NCBI GenBank assembly: GCA_014529385.2
Contig: CM043966.1
Coordinates: 36,122,739 to 36,186,738 of the forward strand
Length of the DNA stretch: 64,000 nt
Source of the DNA: Adiantum capillus-veneris
Taxonomy: Eukaryota > Streptophyta > Polypodiopsida > Polypodiales > Pteridaceae
Direction of reading: 5' to 3'
Shown one piece after another: positions 52,440 to 63,466 of this stretch. Each line of letters opens with the position of its first letter. Within the stretch, counting starts at the first letter, position 1. The position numbers and the translations under genes were made by a program. The notes beneath the pieces are model-generated. The model saw only the letters and a program-made list of their open reading frames with translations. It searched no databases and was not told the origin of the DNA.

Positions 52440-54890
52440 CTTACTCTAGTGTAGCGTTGTAAGCATTGACAAGGTTCATATTATCCTTAAGCTAGGTTAC
52501 TTGAATTCATCTAGTATCTTTAAAAGGATAATCCTTAAACTTAATAAGATATTGTCGAATAATCTTACCGTTTCTTAATACCTTGTCTTCATGTCATGGG
52601 ATGGACTCAGATTGAAGTACTTCTTCTTGATCATCGATTTTTGGAGGGCCTACAACTATTGCTTCTTTTGGTGGTGCTCCTTTGTAAGACTTAAGTAGGC
52701 TCCCATTGAAAACATTATCCATGAGCCAATGGTTGGGCAACTTTAATTAATAAGGTATCTCATTGATTGGCTTAAGAATTTAAAAAGACCATAGTATTTT
52801 TTGCTAGTTTAGCATAATACTCTTGGTGGCCCGTAGAATTCTTGCCTGTAGTATATCTTAGAGGAGCCTTGAGAAACTTTAGCAAGACGCAGTCATTTTC
52901 CTTAAAGGCTAAGGCTCTTCTATGCTTATTAGCAGCAACCCTTTTTACCTTTGCTGTGAGATGGATATAACCAATTTATTCTTTGGAAAAGATTCTTGTA
53001 AGTCTCGGCTATATTCATCAGTAGCGAAGATCTTCCCATGTACTTGAAGTAGCAAGGGACTTTTGGATCTTCGCTCTTTAACCTCGAAAGGTGCTTTTCC
53101 CATAGGAGTATGTACAATGTCATTGTACACATACTCTATAAGAGGTAGGTACTTCTATCATTGAGACCATTGATCTACTTCCATGACATAGGCTTTAAGT
53201 AGATTCAAAAATCGTTAGATTAGTTATTTCACATTGGTCATCCATTTGTGGATGATAGGCTACTTACTAAATTCTCAACGAGACCCTTCTAGAAACTACT
53301 GGTCATTCTAGGATCTTTGTCCGACACAATGGATGCTCGCAAGCCATGATACTTGAAATTTTGAGATCTAAAGAGGGTTGCCATTTGATATGCCTTAACA
53401 GTCATTTTGATAGGCATAGAGTGTGTTTTTTTGCTAACCATGTCGACTGAAGCAATCCAAGTTGCTTCCCTCTATCAAATTTCAATTTTTGGTATACCAC
53501 TTATTTTGAAACATACTTTTGCATGTTCACTTTTCATGGTAGACCAACAAAAATACATTTCTACTCCTCGAAGAGTAGATTATGGAATCCCTCTTTGCCC
53601 CGCATAAGGAGAATCATGTGATTCATACATGACTTTCTTATTGCATGGGTGAGTAACACATAGCCTATTGTCGTTTGGAAGATAATCATCCTTCAAGGTG
53701 AATGGTTCTTTTTTCTTCCTATTGCAAATGTTGTAATTACATACTTAAATTCTCGGTCAGTAGTATACTCATCTATCATAAAAGATAGATCATTGTGAGT
53801 TGCAAAAGACACCACATTTACCCTTGGCCGTTGTGAAAGTGCATCGACCACTTGATTGTGATTGCCAGTAAAGTGAGCAATATGAAATTTGAATTTCAAA
53901 AGAAAATTTGCTAACCTCATTTGTTTGTCGGAGAGCTTGGTTTGCGTCATGAAGTTCTTGAGGCTTTGTGATCGATTCGTAGAATGAATGGAGTCCCCAA
54001 GAGATAGTGTTTCCACGTGTCTAGGACATATAGAACAACTAGTAGCTCCTTTTGTATTTGTCCAATACTCGCTTATTGGAGTTGAGTCTTTTACGCTCAT
54101 ATGTTATGGCATGCCCTTCGTGAAGCAAAATAGCTCCAAGGCAATCACCACAAGCATCACATTGGCCCTCAAATGGCTTTGAGAGATCTAGTAGTGTGAG
54201 CACAAGTTGAGAGATAAGCTTCTTCTTAAGCTTATCGAAAGCTTCTTGCACTTTTGCAGTCCATGAATACTTAACGTTATTTTTTGTTTAAGTCATGTAA
54301 TGGGCCTGCTATTAGCGAGAATTTTTTCTATGAAGCATTTATAATATGCACACATACCTATGAAGCTTTGTACCTCCTGTATATTCCTTGGATTAGGCAA
54401 TCCTTTTATTACCTCTAACTTTGTTGGATCCATACAGGTGCCATCCTTACAGATAATGTGACCTAAATATTGAATCTCTTGTAGAAAAATTTCACTTTTC
54501 TTTTGATTAATGAAAAGCTTATTCTCTCACACAACTTGAAAGATTACCTGGAGGTGTCGCTTGTACTCCTCGAGAGAATTTGAATGGCCTCAAGATTTTT
54601 GTCTATCATGAGTTTGAATGCATCTGGAGCATATGTCAGGCCAAAACTTGTAACTTATCAAATAGATCTTCTACCCACGGCATATTTTTGTTTATAATGA
54701 TCCTATTTAGTGCTCTATAGTCGACACACATGTGATATGTGCCATCTTTCTTTTGCACTAAAAGTAATGGTGAACAGAATGGAGAGGAGCTAGGCCTCAC
54801 CATCCCCTTTTCCACCAATTCATGCACTTGCCTCATGATCTCCTCTTGTTGAGCTTGTGAAACTCACTAAGGAGATTTATTAGGCGGTGA
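52440..54890 (-). pseudogene. gypsy-3 RT, RNase H, integrase and chromodomain remnants
   Basis: RT start, 54836-54636: MRQVHELVEKGMVRPSSSPF and MCVDYRALNR. The central RT palm is then deleted: LFDKLQ is followed directly by a FGLTYAPDAFK-like piece, so about 180 bp with the first catalytic Asp are gone. RNase H shows QCDACGDCLGAILLHEG (54170) and TGNHNQVVDALSQRPRV (53860). Integrase remnants run from about 53690 to 52930 (MGKAPFEVKERRSKSP). The tail to 52440 has SESIP and HEDKVLRNGKIIRQYLIKFK, the chromodomain part. It has many stops. Confidence 0.8.
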
Positions 54891-55879
54891 GCTTCCTAGT
54901 AGATGCTCTATTGCATGGTCATCATCCCCTCATTTTGGAGGTAGCTCCCTAGGGATGTCATTAATGAAAACCTCTTGGAATCCATTTAGGAAATTAGACA
55001 ACTCTATTTCCTCTTGATTCCCTTTATTACTACTTGTGAAAACATTGGAATCATTTACAGATTCTCCAACAAAAATCATGTACTTTGAAGTAGAGCTTTT
55101 CATGGACTTATCAAAAGCAATCATATTTACTAGGGATATAGTGTTCCTTGACTCATTAGCATCTATGTACATGCTCTTTTACCTATAGGTAAAGTAGATT
55201 CTCCTTTTAGGGAACTTCATGTTGGAAGCCATGCCGTTAAACCATGGTGCCCCAACAATAACATCCTCATGTTTGAGAGGGGAGATGAAGAAATCCTCTT
55301 TGTCCACATAGCTTTGGACATGAAGCCTCAATTTTCCAAGCAAGGGAGTAATTGAGATATCTTGTCCCTTTATAGCTCCATCACTTTCAATGTGTCTCCC
55401 ATCTCGTGGGCTTGTATGCTTAGCTTGGTGGTCAACTCCGTGGATATGAAGTTGTGAGTTGAACCAGGGTCAAACAAAATAAAAACAGCATGCTCCCTTA
55501 CCTTTCCCCAAGCATAGGAGAGAGGTGATCCTTTGCAATGAGCATCCTCTTTTGGAGCTTCAATCATAGAAGCTTTAGGAGTTTCATTGCGGGTATTTCT
55601 TTTGGGGCAAGAACAATAGTCATGTCCTTGCTCCCCACACTTAAAGCATTTGTGTTCCTTATGGAAAGCTTCTAGCTCTTTATTAGGAGAGAGTTTATAT
55701 TTACCTTTGTAAACTCCCTTCTCCTTGGACTGATTGTTGTTGGAATTTCCTTGGGAAGATTTTTGGGCATTGTTCTTCCCCTTTGCTTCATTTCGGTCCC
55801 TAGTTTTTGTGGGCATAAAATTCCTTTTAGCCCCTTGTTGGAAATTGATTTGTGAAATGGACATAATATGGTGAATCAC
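54891..55879 (-). pseudogene. gypsy-3 nucleocapsid and protease
   Basis: The frame 55879-55370 (169 residues) contains the zinc knuckle CFKCGEQGHDYCSC with all ligands. It then has FILFDPGSTHNFISTEL, the protease active site with the family form D-P-G-S, and continues to a stop at 55370. The next frame (55172-54930) carries the linker ELSNFLNGFQEVFINDIPRELPPK before RT. A frameshift or stop separates them. Confidence 0.85.
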
Positions 55880-56801
55880 TTCAATGATAGTCCTAGGCCT
55901 TGAGAGTTGACATACTCGGCCATATCTTTAGGTATTTTCAAACAAAATTATTTCTTTTGCTCAGCGAAGTCTATCTTTTGAAAGACAGTAGCCTTGAGAT
56001 GTAAATCCCAAAACTTGTCCACATATTTGTGCATAGACTCATTGGAGAGCAGCTTTAAACTTTACCATTTGATAAGCACTTTGTCCTTTGCATCACTTGC
56101 AAGGAATTGCTTCACGATGGAAATCATAGAGTTTTCCATGTCTTTGACTTCATCGTTGCCACAAAGGCTAGCCCACCATTGATGAGTAGATTTTTGGAAG
56201 TGCATAGCTACATGACGTATCTTGGAGGATTCCATGAAGTCTTCATCTCCAAAGGCCGCATCAAATTATTGGATGAAGGCCAATACTTTGTCGGTAGCAC
56301 CAAAGTAGGTGAGAAAAGAAATACTCTTTCCTCCCTCTTTGAACTTCTTGAGCTTTTGCGACCTTCGTCATGCAGGGTAAGATTTGCGATGTCCTCCCCT
56401 CTTGTATTCTCTAAGAGAATAGCCATAGCTTTTGTTGGAAGAGGAGGAAGGTGAAGAAGAAGGAGAGGAGGGTTCCGTCTTCATGAAGCCACATCTTCAG
56501 AGGAACTTAGGGATTCATTACTGTCTCGTTCTTTGGATTCCTCCTCTCGTATGGTAGAGAGTCTTCTTTTGGGGATCTCATCAAGAGACCTCCTAAGCTC
56601 TCTCTCCTCTTGGAGAGGAAGGCAAATCCCATAAGCACGAAGTTGTTGAGTAACTTTGGCTTGCAAAGAAGGGTTGCCCATAGCTTGTTGCAACCTAGTA
56701 ACAAGATATTTGACAAACATGGGGGCATCATCATTAACACCTTCATGTGCAAAATCAAAGTTGTCAATATTCATTCTACTGTCTTGATTATTCTCAGCCA
56801 T
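55880..56801 (-). pseudogene. gag: gypsy-3 gag N-terminal and capsid part
   Basis: The frame at 56801-56481 starts MAENNQDSRMNIDNFDFAHE and matches the starts of gypsy-1 and gypsy-2 gag through LVTRLQQAMGNPSLQ. The basic Arg/Ser-rich segment is much shorter than in gypsy-2 (a deletion around 56400-56480). The capsid region (56400-55900) is readable in pieces with stops. Confidence 0.8.
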
Positions 56802-57196
56802 GCTAATTAAACTTAATTATAAATTACTTTGTGCTTTGGTACCCTCAAAAACCTTAGTCACTACTCTTCTTTACCTTTGAAAATTAGTTCTCAAGCAGCC
56901 ACACCCGTGGTTTAGACACTGTTGATTGCAAAGACTAGTGGAGAGGGTCTAACATTGCTCGGTTGATTATAGTTCCTGTTGAGCTTGCTAGTAGCTTAAT
57001 AATGGTTAAGCCAAAGGCAAGCCCCGAGAGACTCCATTATTAAGACTATAGTTCCCAACGGTGTACCTCAAACTAAGTCCTTCTCATCCAAGATAATAGA
57101 TCCCTGTCCCACTTACCCTATTGTAATAAACATGACCAACCCCTTCATGGACAACTTAAGGAACTCTCTTCTTAAGCAAGAAAAGAGAAACCAATA

Positions 57197-57208
57197 GCTC
57201 TGATGCCA
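57197..57208 (-). other. gypsy-3 primer-binding site
   Basis: TGGCATCAGAGC on the minus strand differs at one position from the initiator-Met-type PBS and lies one base from the LTR. Confidence 0.85.
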
Positions 57209-57209
57209 A

Positions 57210-58575
57210 TGTAATGAAAATGGCCCATGAACTTTGAGAATAGCGGAATTAAGAGAATTAGAGTGAGCGTTTTATGAGACTACTTTGAGAACATAGAGGG
57301 TGAGCTTAATTGACGGCAGCAATATAACCATTATACTTAATTAACTTGGCATGAACAATACTTTTGCAAGAGAGAGAGAGAGAATTAGAGAAATTGACAA
57401 CAGTTGAGGACCATATTTATGTGGAGCCGGTCCCCCCTCCAATAGGATTTTGTATTATAGATTCTCCCATAAAGAGAGACTTGGTATAATATAATCTTTG
57501 TGTTCCTTGTGACCTTGGTGATGCTATGAAGATGGAAGGCTTCATGCATCACCAGCATAACATAAACTTTGTAAAAGCATTAACCATCCCCGTCCTTAGT
57601 CCCAAGGCCTCAAACACCTTCAAAGGTGGAGACAGCTAGTGGGGAATGAGGGTAGGCAAGAGGAGAAGAAACATTCGTAGGAGAAAGAAATGGTTCCTCA
57701 CTTATCATCAGATCTCTTCTTGCTAGCATACATAATAGCATAGTAATGAAGATGGAGAAGATCGAAAGCTTAAGCATTGAAGCATGGCTCTTGGTTGGAT
57801 TTGCATTCCATAGCCAAGAGTGTTGGTGTAGGCACTCAACTTCTCAACAAGCTTGGAGAAGGAGATGGAGTTCCTCTACTTTCACCCAGTGAGAATGTAT
57901 AAAAAAAATGATTGTGTGAGAGGTGTATACCCCCCAAGCATACCCCTTCTTGCTTTGGGGAAGCCCTCCTCTTTGCTCAAGCATGAAGCTCACTGGACCC
58001 CTTTCCCCCTAGCCAATTACATGCACAATGCATTTCAAGGACATGGGTAGTCTTTGGATAAGTGTCCTTCTTACCCCTTTGAGAGGAGAGCTTGAAAATA
58101 TCTAGATATTTGTTGGATCGAACTAGAAGCTCATTGGACCCCTCTTTAGCCAAGCCAATAGGATTCAAGCACACCATGTGGCTAAGCATAGGGAGAGCCT
58201 AACATGTGTCCATGTGCCCCTTGAGAAGGGGGTGCCCTTTGGGTGAGTGGGAGGTTAAGTCAAAGATTCCCCTAACGTTGGGGCTTTCCTCCTCCTTTGT
58301 AGGGTCTCTTTTTTACTCAATCACCTCAAGCACCTTACCCCCATGCATGGGAAGCTTCTCAAGCACCTTCCTTATCAAGCATGACAAGCACCTTAGTCAG
58401 CAAGTACGACAAGCACCTTAGTCAGCAAGCATGACAAGCACGACAAGCACCTTACTCATCAAGCATGACAAGCACCTTAGTCACCAAGCATGACAAGCAC
58501 CTCAAGCACCTTAGTCATCAAGCATGACAAGCACCTCAAGCTTGGGCCGGGTTCCCACCTCAAGCACAAACCTAG
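57210..58575 (-). mobile_element. gypsy-3 5' LTR, inner part
   Basis: It is collinear with 50264 to about 51597 of the 3' LTR and then cut by copia-D. The minisatellite at 58376-58541 has about 5.7 units of 25 or 34 bp, against about 3.9 in the 3' LTR. Confidence 0.88.
58376..58541. repeat. 25/34-bp minisatellite in gypsy-3 5' LTR
   Basis: Unit starts are at 58376, 58401, 58426, 58460, 58485 and 58519, with lengths 25, 25, 34, 25, 34 and a partial. The 25-bp form lacks a CTCAAGCAC-like 9 bp of the 34-bp form. Confidence 0.9.
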
Positions 58576-59367
58576 TGTTAGGAAATAAGACGTAGCTAAA
58601 TAGATAATTGAGTAGATTACTTAATGGAGAGAGACAGATTTATATACACGAGATTATAGAGTAGAGAGAGAGAGAGAGAGAGAGAGAGTACACACGATAT
58701 ACGTGGTTCACCCAATGTGGGCTACGTCCACGGGAAAGCAGCCACTCAATGGCTTTAGTACTTCAAAACAAGAAGTAGTTTACAAAGGGATTATACCCTT
58801 AATGGAGCTCCCACCTTGCTTCACTCTCACCACCTCACACTCACCTTGTTGCATCAACTTCACACTACGAAATGTGTGTAGAAATGGCCTCCTTTTATAG
58901 GCCAAAAGGGTTGCCATCTCTTATGAGAGACAGCCATGTGTAGCCGCCCTTGTGCGAATAAGTCCAAATCGGACCCTCCAATCCGCCCATGTGTGGCCGC
59001 CCTTGAGAAGACAAGTTTGCTTTTGAATTCGGCCACCGGCCACCGGCCATTGAATTGACTTCCGACCACCGGCCATCAGCCATTGACTACCGGCCACCGG
59101 CCAACCGACCGGTTGTTTTCCGACCACTTTCCGGCCGCCGTCCGGCCATAATATTCCGGCGAAAAAGAATATTCCGGCGAAAAAAAAGTTTCGGGGGCCT
59201 CCGCCCGAGGCCTTTAAAGTTGCCCCTGATTCTTGTCCGTGAAAATTTGGGTTTCCGATGAGTGATTTTCCTTCACGCACGATGGCTTCTCCTCATAATG
59301 GGGGCCTTACAAATGTGCGCTTTTACCACAGAAATTTACAAGGGTAAATCAGGCTCCATACTTAACA
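58576..59367 (-). mobile_element. copia-D 3' LTR
   Basis: On the minus strand it runs from TGTTAAGTATGGAGCC to CTTATTTCCTAACA, 792 bp. A GA tract is at about 58666-58688. It has a 54-bp stretch of CCGGCCA-type repeats (59050-59103) that the other LTR lacks. The block 58860-59260 is GC-rich and generates spurious open frames. Confidence 0.93.
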
Positions 59368-59368
59368 A

Positions 59369-59378
59369 TCTCCCACTT
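59369..59378 (-). other. copia-D polypurine tract
   Basis: On the minus strand it is AAGTGGGAGA, one base from the LTR. The same sequence is used by copia-A. Confidence 0.9.
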
Positions 59379-59427
59379 GGAGACTGATCTCCAAACCAAA
59401 CCTGTGACTGCTTTCCATTCTGGCTTC

Positions 59428-62181
59428 TTATCCTTGAATGCCGATTGAAGATGAGCAAAAGCTCAACTTCTCCTTGTTGACCACCTTTGTAAACATGTCT
59501 GCAGGATTTTCACTTGTATGCACCTTTCCTAGCTTTAGTTGTCCCTCTTCCAAAAGAGTGCGTATGAAGTGATATCTCACCTCAATGTGCTTTGTCCTTG
59601 AATGAAAGGCCGAGTTCTTCGCAAGATGGATAGCGCTTTGGCTATCACTGTACAAGACACAATCGTCTTGTTTGAATCCAAGCTCTTCTAAGAATCTGTG
59701 AAGCCACACAATTTCTTTGCTTGCCTCCGTCATTGCTACATACTCTGCTTCCGTGGTAGAAAGTGAAACCACTTTCTGCAGCTTTGAAGCCCAGCTTACT
59801 GCTGTGCCTCCAACCGTGAACACATAGCCAGTAGTGCTCCTTCGAGTATCTTTGTCACCTGCCATATCTGCATCAGCATACCCTTCTAGAAAAATATCAG
59901 TTCCTCCAAAATACAAAGCATTTGTTGTTGTCCCTTTTAGATACCTAAGTATCCACTTCACAGCTTGCCAATGCTCTTTACCTGGGTTGTCCATGAACCT
60001 ACTCACAACTCCCACTGCATGTGCAATGTCTGGCCTTGTCCAGACCATAGCATACATTAGAGAACCTACCGCTGCAGCATATGGAACTTTAGACATATAG
60101 GCTATCTCCTCTTGTGTCTTTGGACACATATCCTTTGTTAGTTTAAAATGACCAGCCAAAGGTGTAGAAACTGGTTTTGCATTTTGCATTACAAACCTTT
60201 CTAGTACCTTCTTGATGTAATCTTCTTGAGATAGCTTTATTGTCTTCTTCGTCCTGTCCCTTGATATTTTCATACCAAGTATCCTCTTTGCAGCACCTAA
60301 ATCTTTCATTGAAAAAGATTTGGATAGCTTCTCTTTTAGGTCTTTGATGTCCTGTATGTTAGCACTTGCAATCAACATGTCATCAACATACAACATTAGG
60401 ATGATGAATTTCCCATCTCCCAAATTCTCCGTGTAGACGCAGTGATCCGAGTTACATCTTGTGAATCCATGATCCAACATCCATCGATCAAACTTCAAGT
60501 ACCATTGTCTTGATGCTTGCTTTAAACCATTCTCCTTACCTTTTACTTCATACCCCTTTGGTTGAAGCATGTAGATTTCCTCCTCTAAGTCACCGTGAGG
60601 GAATGCCGTATTTACATCCATTTGCTCGAGATTTAGATCATGAGCAGCCACAAGGCTTAAGACAAGCTTAATTGAGTTCATTTTTACAACAGGAGAAAAT
60701 ATTTCATTGAAGTCAATACCTTTCTTTTGAGAAAAACCTTTTACCACAAGCCTAGACTTGTACCTTTTCTTTCCACCTTCTTCTTCCTTTAGCTTGTACA
60801 CCCATTTGTTTTGAAGTGCCCGCTTACCTTTAGGCAACTCAACCAACTCCCATGTTTGGTTGCGATGTAGTGAGTCCATCTCCACTTGCATGCTCTTCGT
60901 CCATTCTTCTTTGGATTCATGTTGCATAGCTTCTTCATATGATTTCGGCTCTCCAGAATTTGAGATCAAGAGATGGTTGAAGGAAGGAACAAACCTTTCT
61001 GGAGGTCTACTTGCTCTTGTAGATCTTCGGGGAATAGGTTGAGGCTCCTCATTTGGTTGACGTTGTTGCACATTGTCCCCGTTTGCAGTCCTTGAGTCTT
61101 TACAGTCCTCAAGCTCCATGTACTCATCACCTGTTTCTTTTGTTTGTTTTCTTTCCAAGTAATCTTTGTACATATTTTGTTCGTTAAAAATTACATCCCT
61201 ACTCCTTAAGATTTTACCATCTTCAGGATTCCATAGGCGATACCCAAAGTCTCCTTCTCCATAGCCAATGAAGAAACACTTTTTGGACTTTGCATCTAAC
61301 TTTGATCTTAGGCTTCTATCTATGTGCATGAAAGCCTCACACCCAAACACTTTGAGAAATGCATAATTCACCGGTTTACCTGCCCATGCCTCTTCTGGAA
61401 CTCCCCCATCCAATGCCGTTGAGGGTGACCGATTGATTAAGTACACAGACGTACTTACAACTTCCGCCCAAAGCTCAAGCGGTAGGCCTGCATGTAGCCG
61501 CATGCTTCGTGCTCGTTCCATGATTGTCCTGTTCATCCTTTCCGAAATCCCATTTTGTTGAGGTGTCCTTGGGGTTGTCCTTTGCCTCCGAATACCATTG
61601 CTAGCACAAAAGCTTTCAAAAGCTTAGCTGCAATATTCGCCTCCATTGTCGGATCTGAGGCATTTAACCTTGGTACCTGTTTCATTCTCCACAAAGGCTT
61701 TCCACCTTTGAAATATGGAAAATACATCGGATTTATTCTTCATGACATAAACCCATGTTTTTCTAGTCGCATCGTCTATGAATGTTACATAGTACAATGA
61801 GCCACCAAGTGATGGTGTACTTGCAGGACCCCAAACATCAGAATGAACCAACTCAAGTTTTTTATTTTTTCTTTCATTTCTTGATTTTTGAAATTTTACC
61901 CTCTTTTGTTTACCATAAACACAATCTTCACAGAACTCTAAGTCCACTTCTTTCAAACCTGGTAGAAGCTTCTTTGTTTGAAGGATTTGCATTCCTTTGG
62001 CACTCATATGCCCAAGTCGGTAGTGCCACACCGCACTGTCAACTTCTGTAGTTGCTGCACAAGCTGAAGGTTGCGTGCTAATAGTACACAAGTGTACCGA
62101 CTTTTTCACCCTTGGCAACCACCAAAGATCCCTTTGAGATCTTCCACCGTTTGTTTCCGAATGCAATGTTGTGACCTTCAT
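59428..62181 (-). pseudogene. pol: copia-D integrase, reverse transcriptase and RNase H
   Basis: The block 62181-61624 holds the pre-integrase zinc site (WHYRLGHMS...FCEDCVYGK) and the integrase core with LVHSDVWGP and LRSDNGGEYC. It ends in a TAA at 61624-61626; the same frame reopens immediately and runs to 59428. There NGISERMNRT carries the third catalytic residue. RT shows NKWVYKLK, QMDVNTAF and YVDD at residues 383-386 of the 61536-59428 frame; RNase H shows YADADMAGD, STTEAEYVAM and SDSQSAIHL. About ten residues are missing before GLKQASRQWY (residue 337), where copia RTs usually have an LxxSLY stretch. Length and order are otherwise normal. Confidence 0.93.
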
Positions 62182-63283
62182 CGTCCAATTGTCCTGTAGA
62201 GATCAAATTTTTGCGAAGAGAAGGAATATGCCTAACATCTTTAAGCTTCCATTCATTTCCGTTGGCAGTTTTGACAGAAACTGTACCTTTGCCGACAATC
62301 TCACAAGCTTCATCATCTCCCAAGTATACATACCCAAAATTACCTTTGGTGTAGTCTTGGAAATGTTGCTTGTGTGGTGTCGCATGGAATGAAGCCCCGG
62401 AATCTACTATCCAGGAATTAGACACATTGTCTAATGAGAGAATTAGAGCATCTTGCTCTACTTTACCTGCCACATTGGCCTCCGATGTTGGCTTGTTGTC
62501 TTGAGACTGTGTCTCCTTCTTCTTCTTGGACCAGCAATCCTTCTTGACGTGGCCCTTCTTGCCGCAGTTCCAACATTCAAGAACTGACTTTGTGCGTGAC
62601 TTGCTCCGCCTTGAGCGATCACGACCCTTTTGGTTTTTGAACCTCTCCTTAAGCCTTCCTCTTGTTTCCACTGATAGTGCAGCACTTGATGATTCTCCTG
62701 TGCTTCTCCTTCGCATTTCCTCGCTTAGGAGAACACCCACAACATCATCAAACTTAAGAGTATTTGTGCCAGAGATAGAATTACTTACAGCCATCACAAG
62801 GCTGTCCCAACTATCCGGTAGAGATGATAGTATAAGGAGAGCTCGCACTTCGTCATCGAAATTGATTTTCACTGATCGAAGTTGACTTATGTTTGTGTTA
62901 AAGTCATTTAGGTGTTCTGCAACTGAACCATTCTCTGCCATCTTTAGATTGAACAAGCGCTTCATAAGAAATACCTTATTGGATGCCGATGGTTTCTCGT
63001 AGAAGTCGTCAAGTGACTTCATCAAGTCCTCCGTGGTCTTCATCTCCAAAACATTGAAGGCCACCGTTGATGCCAAGCTTAACCGGATTGTTCCTAGTGC
63101 CTTTCGATCAAGGACAATCCATGCTTCATCTGCCATTGTTGCGGGCTTCTTCGCAAGACCGCCTAGTGGCAAATAGAGATCCTTCTGGTAGAGATAGTCT
63201 TCAATCTGCATCTTCCAATGTTGGTAGTTTTTGCCGTTGAACTTCTCAATCTTGAGCTTCCCTTCCTCCGCCATAACTCCCAC
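62078..63283 (-). pseudogene. gag: copia-D gag and protease
   Basis: The frame is 401 residues from the ATG at 63283. Residues 1-200 are a Ty1/copia gag (UBN2-type), with AWIVLDRKALGTIRLSL and FLMKRLFNLKM. The zinc knuckle is CWNCGKKGHVKKDC at 237-250, all ligands present, preceded by an Arg/Lys/Ser-rich segment. The protease active site is WIVDSGASFHATP with Asp294, followed by VRHIPSLRKNLISTGQL. The frame ends at 62078; similarity continues in the frame starting upstream of 62100, so a one-base indel near 62085-62095 separates gag-protease from integrase. Most copia elements have a single frame. Confidence 0.93.
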
Positions 63284-63333
63284 TCAATTCAAGGAATCCT
63301 TTCCTTGAGATAATTTAGCTACGAGCAAACCTT

Positions 63334-63345
63334 GCTCTGATATCA
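63334..63345 (-). other. copia-D primer-binding site
   Basis: TGATATCAGAGC on the minus strand differs at one position from the initiator-Met-type PBS, two bases from the LTR end at 63348. Confidence 0.9.
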
Positions 63346-63347
63346 GT

Positions 63348-63431
63348 TGTTAGGAAATAAGACGTAGCTAAATAGATAATTGAGTAGATTACTTAATGGA
63401 GAGAGACAGATTTATATACACGAGATTATAG

Positions 63432-63466
<35 letters not shown>

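Larger units (their letters stand above)
50264..58575 (-). mobile_element. gypsy-3, chromovirus of the gypsy-1 family
   Basis: On the minus strand the order is a partial 5' LTR (57210-58575), a PBS, broken gag-pol (56801 down to 52440) and the 3' LTR (50264-52081). Copia-D inserted into the 5' LTR; the remaining ~490 bp of that LTR should lie beyond the window. The base before the 3' LTR is preceded by GAAGG (50259-50263), which cannot be checked against the other flank. Confidence 0.88.

Noticed and set aside
58860-59280. Overlapping frames in the GC-rich part of the copia-D LTR
   Set aside because: They recur in the other LTR at 63634-63869 and come from CCGGCCA-type repeats; no known domain.
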